A stretch of 6,009 nucleotides of DNA from an uncultured Nocardioides sp. (GTDB lineage Bacteria; Actinomycetota; Actinomycetes; Propionibacteriales; Nocardioidaceae). Every line of letters begins with the position of its first letter. Positions within the stretch are counted from its first letter, which is position 1. Both the position numbers and the translations under genes were made by a program. The notes under the pieces are model-generated. The model saw only the letters and a list, made by a program, of their open reading frames with translations, was not told the DNA's origin and did not search any database. The DNA lies in assembly GCF_946885725.1 (NCBI RefSeq), contig NZ_CAMPGZ010000224.1:1-6009 (forward strand), given 5' to 3'. This document shows, piece after piece, positions 1-6,009 of the stretch.

Positions 1-576
1 GGCTTCCTGCAGGAGTACCCGATCGAGCAGTACGTCCGCGACGCCAAGATCGACACCCTCTACGAGGGCACCACCGCGATCCAGGGTCAGGACCTGTTCT
101 TCCGCAAGATCGTCAAGGACCAGGCGCAGGCGCTCGGCCACGTCGCCAACGAGGTCAAGGCGTTCATCGAGAGCGAGGCCGGCAACGGCCGCCTCAAGGT
201 CGAGCGCGAGCTGCTCGGCGAGGCGCTCGAGAACGGCCAGGCCATCGTCGGCACGCTGATCGAGCAGCTGATGTCGGCCGACCCCAGCGCGGAGGGCGGC
301 GACCTGCGCAACATCTACAAGATCGGCCTCAACACCTCGCGCCTGCTGATGGTGCTCGGCGACATCGTCTGCTCGTGGCTGCTGCTGCGCCAGGCCGAGG
401 TCGCGCTGGAGAAGCTGGCCGGCGAGGTGACGCCTGCCGACAAGACCTTCTACGAGGGCAAGGTGGCCGCCGCGCAGTTCTTCGCGCGCAACGTGCTGCC
501 GAAGATCGCGGCGGAGCGGGCCATCGCGGAGGGCACCGACCTGTCGCTGATGGACCTCGACGAGGCGGCGTTCTGA
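1..576 (+). CDS. Acyl-CoA dehydrogenase, FadE5-like, C-terminal part (5' end outside window)
   Basis: This is the last 191 residues of an acyl-CoA dehydrogenase, an FAD flavoenzyme that introduces the alpha-beta double bond into acyl-CoA in the first step of beta-oxidation and passes electrons to ETF. Frame 1 is open from base 1 to TGA at 574-576. Residues 21-28 read YEGTTAIQ, matching the active-site segment of the family; E22 aligns with the catalytic glutamate of medium-chain enzymes (MCAD E376 in IYEGT). The motif is followed by QDLFFRKI and about 150 further, mostly helical residues ending in MDLDEAAF. That long C-terminal extension and ending resemble mycobacterial FadE5, a roughly 600-residue enzyme, rather than the short 380-residue ACADs. 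The assignment to this branch rests on remembered family sequences, not on an alignment. An internal ATG at 271 is not the start, because coding continues upstream of it. The gene is followed at once by a strong hairpin terminator, so it is the last gene of its transcript. Confidence 0.93.
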   Translation, partial: GFLQEYPIEQYVRDAKIDTLYEGTTAIQGQDLFFRKIVKDQAQALGHVANEVKAFIESEAGNGRLKVERELLGEALENGQAIVGTLIEQLMSADPSAEGGDLRNIYKIGLNTSRLLMVLGDIVCSWLLLRQAEVALEKLAGEVTPADKTFYEGKVAAAQFFARNVLPKIAAERAIAEGTDLSLMDLDEAAF

Positions 577-600
577 CGCGTCTGACTAGTCCAGACACGG

Positions 601-635
601 CGAAGGGCCGCTCCCGTCAGGGGAGCGGCCCTTCG
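601..635. terminator. Bidirectional hairpin terminator
   Basis: A perfect 15-bp GC-rich stem (601-615 pairs with 621-635) closes a 5-nt loop, GTCAG. It lies 24 bp after the stop of the acyl-CoA dehydrogenase gene and 26 bp beyond the stop of the minus-strand micro-ORF, so it can serve both converging transcripts. There is no long U tract, which is common for actinobacterial terminators. The flanking AAGGG/CCCTT ends give a few A or U residues on either strand. Confidence 0.88.
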
Positions 636-661
636 TGCTGTGCTGGGGTACGAACCCTCGG

Positions 662-733
662 TCAGAGCAGGAAGATCAGCAGCAGGACGACCGCGATGAT
701 CAGCGCGGCGATGGCGATGTTGCGAGTGCTCAC
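662..733 (-). CDS. 23-residue hydrophobic single-helix micro-protein
   Basis: On the minus strand a GTG at 733-731 opens 23 codons ending in TGA (664-662). The product begins MSTRN and then has 18 consecutive nonpolar residues (I, A, L, V, F) to the C-terminus, enough for one short transmembrane helix. A near-perfect Shine-Dalgarno, GAGGAGG, sits 5 nt upstream of the GTG. A promoter-like motif lies about 65 bp upstream and a strong hairpin lies just past the stop, so the unit looks complete despite its size. Codon third positions are all G or C except the start-proximal ACT. The positively charged N-terminus and bare hydrophobic tail predict an inner-membrane peptide with its N-terminus in the cytoplasm (inference). 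I do not recognise a family and assign no function. It could be a stress-linked membrane micro-protein or, less likely, a fortuitous ORF. The combination of SD, composition and clean borders favours a real gene. Confidence 0.68.
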   Translation of the reverse strand: MSTRNIAIAALIIAVVLLLIFLL

Positions 734-738
734 CTGTT

Positions 739-745
739 CCTCCTC
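739..745 (-). promoter_or_regulatory. Strong Shine-Dalgarno of the micro-ORF
   Basis: Read on the minus strand this is GAGGAGG, complementary to the 16S rRNA 3' end, with a 5-nt spacer before the GTG at 733. It is the main evidence that the 23-codon frame is translated and that this GTG is its start. Confidence 0.75.
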
Positions 746-766
746 TCGGGGGCCCGACGACAAGAT

Positions 767-788
767 GCGCTCGGAGCGTACCGAGCGC
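767..788. repeat. Perfect 8-bp inverted repeat in the 5' leader of the micro-ORF
   Basis: GCGCTCGG (767-774) and CCGAGCGC (781-788) are exact reverse complements around a 6-nt spacer, AGCGTA. It lies between the candidate promoter (798-823) and the Shine-Dalgarno (739-745) of the minus-strand micro-ORF. It could be an RNA hairpin in the 5' UTR or a dyad operator for a DNA-binding protein. The sequence does not decide between these. Confidence 0.5.
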
Positions 789-797
789 GAGGGATGT

Positions 798-823
798 CTA
801 CCCCGTTCATCGCGCGCCCACAC
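798..823 (-). promoter_or_regulatory. Possible sigma-B/sigma-F-type promoter for the micro-ORF
   Basis: On the minus strand GTGT (823-820), a 16-nt spacer and GGGTAG (803-798) resemble the actinobacterial general-stress consensus GNNT-N14-16-GGGTAC/T, with a mismatch only at the final base. Transcription would start near 791, giving a leader of about 60 nt that contains the inverted repeat and the Shine-Dalgarno. The motif is short and no homologous intergenic region was compared, so this is tentative. Confidence 0.33.
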
Positions 824-871
824 GCGGTGGTGTCATGGGACGTCGCTCGATCACGGGGCTGTCAGGGAACG

Positions 872-897
872 GATTGGGCCTTCGTAGTTCTGGGTAT
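872..897 (+). promoter_or_regulatory. Possible sigma-B/sigma-F-type stress promoter for the DUF6458-like gene
   Basis: GATT (872-875), a 16-nt spacer and GGGTAT (892-897) match the Streptomyces sigma-B consensus GNNT-N14-16-GGGTAC/T and resemble mycobacterial SigF promoters. The predicted start near 904 leaves a leader of about 60 nt before the ATG at 966. It is the best promoter-like match I saw in this gap, and it faces the correct gene. Whether it is active, and which sigma factor would read it, is inference. Confidence 0.48.
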
Positions 898-965
898 CAC
901 TGGCCCGGAGGTCACTCCACCATGCACGAGGCGGCCCAGCGCCGTCGCAACAGCAAGGAGACATC

Positions 966-1193
966 ATGGGTATCGGACTGGGCATCGTCCTGCTCGTCAT
1001 CGGGCTCATCCTGGTCATGGGCGTGGTTCAGGTCGACATCGGGTTCATCGACGACGGTGGTCTCGGGTGGATCCTCGTCCTCGTCGGGGCGCTGGCCATC
1101 GTGCTCGCCCTCGTCATGAACAAGCAGCGGTCGCAGACCAAGCACGTCGAGGAGCGCCGGTACGACGGTGGCGGAGCGCCGCCGGTTCGCTGA
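966..1193 (+). CDS. Small two-helix membrane protein, DUF6458-like
   Basis: This 75-residue protein has a hydrophobic helix at about residues 3-22, a short acidic turn containing VDIGFIDDGG (23-32), a second helix at about 33-51, and a basic, hydrophilic tail (52-75) with K and R clusters. The opening MGIG, the VDI turn and the GWIL at the start of helix 2 are typical, as I recall, of the short actinobacterial DUF6458 family, whose function is unknown. The positive-inside rule puts the C-terminal tail in the cytoplasm, and the two helices then place the N-terminus there too (inference). The start is secure: AAGGAG at 955-960 lies 5 nt before the ATG. The gene is flanked by a candidate stress-sigma promoter upstream and a 16-bp hairpin terminator 33 bp downstream, so it appears to be monocistronic. 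A membrane or envelope-stress role is a guess from this promoter context only. Confidence 0.85.
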   Translation: MGIGLGIVLLVIGLILVMGVVQVDIGFIDDGGLGWILVLVGALAIVLALVMNKQRSQTKHVEERRYDGGGAPPVR

Positions 1194-1226
1194 CGCGAGT
1201 CGCCGTACGACACAGACACGACACGC

Positions 1227-1263
1227 AAAGGGCCGCCCCACCACGACGGTGGGGCGGCCCTTT
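1227..1263. terminator. Bidirectional hairpin terminator
   Basis: A perfect 16-bp stem (1227-1242 with 1248-1263) closes a 5-nt loop, ACGAC. The outer arms are AAAGGG/CCCTTT, so each strand ends the stem in U residues. It sits between two convergent genes, 33 bp after the stop of the small membrane protein (+) and 9 bp beyond the stop of the secreted propeller gene (-), and can stop both. Confidence 0.9.
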
Positions 1264-1272
1264 CGCTTGTGC

Positions 1273-2361
1273 CTAGCGGGTCGCCACCCAGGCGGTGCGG
1301 CCCTCGGAGCCCGAGGCCCAGCAACCGCCGCGGACGCAGACCACCGAGTGGTAGCCGGTCCGGCTCCAGGTGGTCCACGACCTTCCGCCGTCGGTGGTCA
1401 CGTCGCTCCCGCTCGGACCGACCGCGAGGAACGTCCGGCGGGTCCCGTCGAGCCAGGAGGAGCCGGAGCGGTAGCCGCCGAGGTCGCCGCCTTCGCGCCA
1501 CGTGTGACCGTTGCGGGTGTACGACGAGGCGTCGACGCCGTTGTCCGGCTGCTCGAAGTCACCGCCGACGGCGACGCCCCTCGTGCGCTTCTTGAACGCC
1601 AGCGAGAACACGCCGCCCGCGTCGGTCGCCGGGATGGTCGAGCTGACCACGTCCCAGCTGTCGCCCTTGTCGCGCGAGTGGTAGATCCGTGAGGCCGCGC
1701 CGCCGGAGGCCATGTAGGCGTGCCGGTCGATGATCGTCAGACAGGTGCCACTGGCGGCGAAGTTGAACTCGCCCTCGAACGCCGCCGGCATGTCCGCCTT
1801 CTTCAGCACGCTCCACGAGCGGCCGCGGTCGGTGGTGCGGATGATCCGGAACTTGCCCTTCACCGGGTCGCTGACACCGAGGCCGTTGCGGCCGCCGGGG
1901 TAGAAGTCGATGCAGTTGTAGAAGGCCTTCTCGCTGCGGTTCTGGAAGGTCTTGGTCCAGGTCCTGCCGCCGTCGGTGGTGCGGTAGATGCGGGACGCCT
2001 TGCCCGGTCCGATGGCCAGGATGCTGGCGACGCGGGCGTTCTGCGCCTCGACGTCGCGGAACGCGAGGTCCGCCTTGACTTTCGGGCTGACGTCCTGCCA
2101 GGTCTTGCCGCCGTCGGTGGTGCGGTAGACCGTGCCGGGTCCGCCGTCGTCGGTGGCGTTCTCGCCGGCGATCCAGGCGACCCGCTTGTTGACGGCGTCG
2201 AGTCCCCGGAAGCTCTGGTCGGCGTCGACCTTCGTCTTCTGCCACTTCCAGGTGGCGGGGTCGGTGACCTCGGCGGCCCGCGGCGTGTGTGCCGCTGCTA
2301 CCGAGCTGACGGAGAGGGGGATGGCAAGGGTGAGCACCAGAGCCCCGAGAAGAGTGCGCAT
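1273..2361 (-). CDS. Secreted BNR/Asp-box beta-propeller protein (Ycf48/sortilin-like repeats)
   Basis: This 362-residue exported protein starts with a classic signal peptide: MRT, a hydrophobic core at 4-22, and a likely cleavage after VAAA near residue 24. No lipobox is seen. The mature part carries repeated Asp boxes (xTTDGGxTW) at residues 79-88, 126-135, 175-183, 227-236 and 321-329, plus a degenerate TRNGHTW at 282-288, spaced as expected for a beta-propeller. Such repeats occur in sialidases, sortilin-type and Ycf48-like proteins. I see no obvious catalytic motif of a glycosidase, so a binding or scaffold role is more likely, though automatic annotation may call it an oxidoreductase or glycosyl hydrolase. 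Four cysteines (150, 207, 342, 347) could form disulfides outside the cell. The frame is open upstream to 2589, but the ATG at 2361 is chosen because it begins the signal peptide and has GGAAGG 9 nt upstream. It follows the thioredoxin/NHL gene by 46 bp, probably in the same operon. Confidence 0.87.
   Translation of the reverse strand: MRTLLGALVLTLAIPLSVSSVAAAHTPRAAEVTDPATWKWQKTKVDADQSFRGLDAVNKRVAWIAGENATDDGGPGTVYRTTDGGKTWQDVSPKVKADLAFRDVEAQNARVASILAIGPGKASRIYRTTDGGRTWTKTFQNRSEKAFYNCIDFYPGGRNGLGVSDPVKGKFRIIRTTDRGRSWSVLKKADMPAAFEGEFNFAASGTCLTIIDRHAYMASGGAASRIYHSRDKGDSWDVVSSTIPATDAGGVFSLAFKKRTRGVAVGGDFEQPDNGVDASSYTRNGHTWREGGDLGGYRSGSSWLDGTRRTFLAVGPSGSDVTTDGGRSWTTWSRTGYHSVVCVRGGCWASGSEGRTAWVATR
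1957..2129. repeat. Pair of 32-bp near-identical direct repeats inside the propeller gene
   Basis: Bases 1957-1988 and 2098-2129 match at 31 of 32 positions (C at 1964 versus T at 2105). They encode the two best-conserved Asp boxes, YRTTDGG(R/K)TW, and lie 141 bp (47 codons) apart in the same frame. Shorter matches to the core occur near 1385-1398 and 1827-1841. The protein motif explains part of the match, but the shared codon choice points to repeat duplication or gene conversion. Confidence 0.8.
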
Positions 2362-2370
2362 GGTGCGCAG

Positions 2371-2376
2371 CCTTCC
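2371..2376 (-). promoter_or_regulatory. Shine-Dalgarno that fixes the start of the secreted propeller gene
   Basis: GGAAGG on the minus strand lies 9 nt upstream of the ATG at 2361. Together with the signal peptide that begins there, it argues against the longer in-frame opening at 2589, which would bury the signal sequence inside the protein and overlap the upstream gene by 182 bp. Confidence 0.65.
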
Positions 2377-2407
2377 GGGGCCGGCGCGTCCTGTCCAGGG
2401 TCCGCGC

Positions 2408-4168
2408 TCAGGACCGGCCGGACAGCGGGAGCACGAGCTGCGTCGCGCCGCCCTCGACGATGCGGACCGGGACACCCCAGTCCTGCTGGTGCATGTGGCA
2501 GGCAGCCCCCTCGCCGCCGTCCTCGTCGCACGAGGCGGCACGGGCGGCGACGTGCAGCACGCCGTCGCCGACGGTCGCGTCGAGCACAATGGTGCGGGTC
2601 AGGTCGGTGCCGCGCCCGTAGCCGTCCTTGACCAGCGCGGGCGGCGTCGCCTCGACGAGCAGCTGCGAGGGCGGGCCGAAGCGCTCGTCGACCTTCTGCC
2701 CCGGCGGCGGCTCGAACGCGACCACGATCTCCAGCTCGCCGGGCGCGACCTCGGTGACCGGGCGCTGGGTCGTGTGTGCCGTGCCAGTGGCCTGCGCGGA
2801 GGCGCCGAGCGGTACGCGGGTCAGCCGGTGCGCGGCCGACTCGGCCACGACCAGCTGCTCGCCGTCCACGACCAGCCCGCTGGGCTCGGCCAGACCCGAC
2901 GCGATCGTGCCGACCTCGCCGGTGCTCGCGTCGTAGCGGCGTACAGCGCCGTTGTAGGTGTCGGCGATCGCCACCGAGCCGTCGGGCAGTACGGCGGCGC
3001 CGAGCGGGTGCTGGAGCAGCGCCTGGTCGGCAGGACCGTCGGTGAAGCCGAAGTCGAACAGCCCGCGGCCGATGACCGTGTGCAGCTTCCCGTCCTCGAC
3101 GTACCGAAGGGACGAGGTCTCCGAATCGACCACCCACAGCCGGTCGCCGTCGGGGACGAGGCCGGAGGTCTGCGCGAGCCAGGCCTGGTCGAGCGGTCCG
3201 TCGAGCAGCCCCTCGTTGGTGGTGCCCGCAGCGACCGCCACCTCGCCGGTGCGCGGGTCGAACGTCCAGAGCTGGTGGATGCCGGCCATCGCGACCCAGA
3301 CCAGGCCGTCGTGCCAGGCGACGTCCCAGGGGCTGCTCAGCCGGTCGGTGCCGTCGCCCTGCATCCACTGGCGGCCGTCGCCGGCGAGGGTGCGGAGCTC
3401 GCCGGTGGCGAGGGAGAGGCCGCGCAGCCGGTGCCCGACGGTCTCGGCGACGACCACGTCGTAGCCGACCTCGGCGGCGACGTCGAGCGGCAGCAGGCAC
3501 AGGCCGTTGGGCTCGCGGAGCCCCTCGGCGTGGCGCTTCACCAAGGCCCCGTCGACGTCGACCTCGGCGATCGCGCCGTGCCCGGCATCGGCGACGAGGA
3601 AGTGCCCGTCGGGCAGGCGCACGGCCTTGGCCGGGAAGCGCAGGTCGCCCTCGGGCGCGGGCGGCGCGACGTACGGCGAGTCGCCGGGCTGGAGCGTGCC
3701 GCGCGCGGCGTGCTCGTCGCGCAGCTGGGCGAGCAGAGAGGCGATGGCGTGGGCGTGGCCCTCGCCGGCGTACTGCGCGACGACGTACCCCTCGGGGTCG
3801 ATGAGCACCAGCGTCGGCCAGGCCCGCGCGGTGTAGGCCTGCCAGGTCACCAGCTCGGGGTCGTCGAGGACCGGGTGGCGCACGTCGTAGCGCTCGACCG
3901 CGGCGGCGAGTGCGTCCGGGTCGGCCTCGTGCTCGAACTTCGGCGAGTGCACCCCGATGACGACGAGCTCGCCGTCGTACCGCTCCTCGACCTCACGCAT
4001 CTCGTCGAGCACGTGCAGGCAGTTGATGCAGCAGAACGTCCAGAAGTCGAGCAGCACGAAGCGGCCGCGCAGGTCGGCCAGCGAGAGCGGGCCGTCGGTG
4101 TTCAGCCAGCCGCGGCCGCGCAGCTCGGGTGCGCGCACGCGTGGCACGCGAGGAGATGGGGAGGTCAC
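2408..4168 (-). CDS. Thioredoxin-like/NHL-repeat protein (NHLRC2 family)
   Basis: This 586-residue protein has three parts. Residues about 12-150 form a thioredoxin/TlpA-like domain with FWTFCCINC at 42-50 (the CxxC pair is C47 and C50, preceded by C46) and the cis-proline in WPT at 117-119. Residues about 175-455 form an NHL beta-propeller with repeats such as LPDGHFLVADAGHGAI, LPDGSVAIADTYNGAV and VDGEQLVVAESAAHRL. Residues about 475-586 form a beta-rich C-terminal domain. The same order and the CCINC motif are characteristic of animal NHLRC2 and its bacterial homologues. No signal peptide or membrane segment is seen, so it should be cytoplasmic. The biochemical role is unsettled; redox activity is inferred from the CxxC. 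The start is a GTG at 4168 with no clear Shine-Dalgarno; GTG codons 8 and 11 are alternatives, but all precede the conserved VRAPELRGRGWLNT region. It is divergent from pgm and 46 bp upstream of the secreted propeller gene, which is probably co-transcribed. Confidence 0.92.
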   Translation of the reverse strand: MTSPSPRVPRVRAPELRGRGWLNTDGPLSLADLRGRFVLLDFWTFCCINCLHVLDEMREVEERYDGELVVIGVHSPKFEHEADPDALAAAVERYDVRHPVLDDPELVTWQAYTARAWPTLVLIDPEGYVVAQYAGEGHAHAIASLLAQLRDEHAARGTLQPGDSPYVAPPAPEGDLRFPAKAVRLPDGHFLVADAGHGAIAEVDVDGALVKRHAEGLREPNGLCLLPLDVAAEVGYDVVVAETVGHRLRGLSLATGELRTLAGDGRQWMQGDGTDRLSSPWDVAWHDGLVWVAMAGIHQLWTFDPRTGEVAVAAGTTNEGLLDGPLDQAWLAQTSGLVPDGDRLWVVDSETSSLRYVEDGKLHTVIGRGLFDFGFTDGPADQALLQHPLGAAVLPDGSVAIADTYNGAVRRYDASTGEVGTIASGLAEPSGLVVDGEQLVVAESAAHRLTRVPLGASAQATGTAHTTQRPVTEVAPGELEIVVAFEPPPGQKVDERFGPPSQLLVEATPPALVKDGYGRGTDLTRTIVLDATVGDGVLHVAARAASCDEDGGEGAACHMHQQDWGVPVRIVEGGATQLVLPLSGRS

Positions 4169-4236
4169 GTCACCAGTGAACCCGACGAGCGGTCGGATCC
4201 TTCCCCCACCTCTCGGCGGTCGACATGATGGGGCTC
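4169..4236. promoter_or_regulatory. Divergent intergenic region between the NHL-thioredoxin gene and pgm
   Basis: This 68-bp gap separates two divergent starts and must hold, or lie very near, the promoters of both, unless these lie inside the opposite coding regions. I see no convincing -10/-35 pair in either direction and no strong Shine-Dalgarno for either gene. Leaderless transcripts, common in actinobacteria, would fit. The region is inferred to be regulatory by position only. Confidence 0.4.
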
Positions 4237-5880
<1,644 letters not shown>

Positions 5881-5888
5881 CCGGGGGA

Positions 5889-5914
5889 CTTGCGGTTTGG
5901 TCCCCAACCGCAAG
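5889..5914 (+). terminator. Hairpin after pgm, probable terminator
   Basis: CTTGCGGTT (5889-5897) pairs exactly with AACCGCAAG (5906-5914). Two more G-C pairs (5899-5900 with 5904-5905) extend the stem past a bulged T, leaving a 3-nt loop. It begins 9 bp after the pgm stop, the usual place for a terminator. No U tract follows, so termination is inferred from position and stem alone. The 3' arm can also pair with a downstream repeat (see the adjoining repeat entry). Confidence 0.6.
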
Positions 5915-5947
5915 AATCCGGCGACGGATCCTGCGGTTTGTGACCAA
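5891..5947. repeat. Palindrome/direct-repeat cluster downstream of pgm
   Basis: TGCGGTTTG occurs at 5891-5899 and 5932-5940, each followed after 4 or 3 bases by CCAA, and in inverted form (AACCGCA) at 5906-5912. Between them ATCCG (5916-5920) and CGGAT (5925-5929) form a 5-bp stem on a GCGA, GNRA-type tetraloop. The central AACCGCA can therefore pair either with the left copy (the terminator-like hairpin) or with the right copy (5932-5938), which stacks on the tetraloop stem across a small internal loop. This may be a REP-like intergenic element, a switching RNA structure, or a pair of operator sites. Confidence 0.5.
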
Positions 5948-5954
5948 TCGGCGA

Positions 5955-6009
5955 CTAGCTGGAGCCGCCGGCGACCGCCGCTGAGGTCGCGGCCGTGACC
6001 GCCGCCGTG
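5955..6009 (-). CDS. Possible C-terminal tail of a convergent gene (partial)
   Basis: On the minus strand a frame open from the window edge reads TAAVTAATSAAVAGGSS and ends in TAG at 5957-5955. Nearly all of its third codon positions are G or C, and it would converge on pgm across the palindrome cluster. Only 17 residues are visible and they are low-complexity, so no family can be named. An alternative is a plus-strand gene starting at the GTG at 5995, with GAGG at 5983-5986 as a weak Shine-Dalgarno. The two cannot be told apart here. Confidence 0.25.
   Translation of the reverse strand, partial: TAAVTAATSAAVAGGSS

Noticed and set aside
601..1263. The two hairpins sharing AAGGGCCGC arms as ends of a mobile element
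   Set aside because: Each is a self-complementary stem next to gene ends, the similarity is limited to the usual actinobacterial terminator composition, and there is no transposase or target-site duplication.
635..1276. A 213-codon plus-strand frame across the region between the two terminators
   Set aside because: It is composed of R, H and G-rich shadow sequence, runs through both the micro-ORF and the DUF6458-like gene in another frame, and ends inside the second terminator.
2362..2589. N-terminal extension of the secreted propeller gene to 2589
   Set aside because: It would bury the signal peptide, overlap the upstream gene by 182 bp, and ignore the Shine-Dalgarno at 2371-2376.
1720..2631. 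A 303-codon plus-strand frame opposite the secreted propeller gene
   Set aside because: It is antisense to a gene with clear Asp-box repeats and a signal peptide, and it ends in an arginine-rich shadow sequence.
2132..4228. A 698-codon open frame on the plus strand opposite the NHL-thioredoxin gene and the start of the propeller gene
   Set aside because: Its translation is a low-complexity mix of R, G, A, V and D with no domain motif, while the opposite strand encodes two recognisable proteins. Long antisense frames are expected in DNA with G/C-rich third positions.
5939..5954. TGTGA-like half site for a CRP-family regulator
   Set aside because: Only the left half matches; the position for TCACA reads GGCGA, so there is no palindromic site.

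Overview
The window is high-GC DNA (by eye about 70% G+C, with strong G/C bias at third codon positions). The proteins it encodes are typical of Actinomycetota: a FadE5-type acyl-CoA dehydrogenase, a DUF6458-like small membrane protein, and a phosphoglucomutase whose residues resemble the mycobacterial enzyme. A member of the Nocardioidaceae or a relative is a reasonable guess, but this is inference and not demonstrated. No phage, transposon, CRISPR or toxin-antitoxin signal is visible. The segment looks like ordinary chromosomal backbone.

Layout. Bases 1-576 hold the 3' end of an acyl-CoA dehydrogenase gene (+), closed by a perfect 15-bp hairpin terminator at 601-635. A 23-codon hydrophobic micro-ORF (662-733, -) has a strong Shine-Dalgarno sequence but is too short for ordinary gene finders. 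It is divergent from a 75-residue two-helix membrane protein (966-1193, +). The 232-bp gap between them holds a candidate stress-sigma-factor promoter facing each way and a perfect 8-bp hairpin. A second strong hairpin (1227-1263) separates this pair from two minus-strand genes. These are transcribed in the order thioredoxin/NHL-repeat protein (4168-2408), then a secreted BNR/Asp-box beta-propeller (2361-1273), 46 bp apart and so probably one operon. A phosphoglucomutase gene (4237-5880, +) is divergent from that operon. After it comes a short region with nested palindromes (5889-5947), and possibly the tail of another minus-strand gene at the window edge.

Function. Fatty-acid beta-oxidation (FadE5-like) and glucose-1-P/glucose-6-P interconversion (Pgm) are core metabolism. 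The thioredoxin/NHL protein and the secreted propeller have no firmly assigned bacterial role. Their adjacency suggests a shared process, but nothing in the sequence proves it. The two small membrane proteins with possible sigma-B-like promoters may belong to a stress or envelope response.

I found no clear new multi-gene system. The points most worth a second look are the micro-ORF, the paired promoter-like motifs, and the palindrome cluster after pgm.
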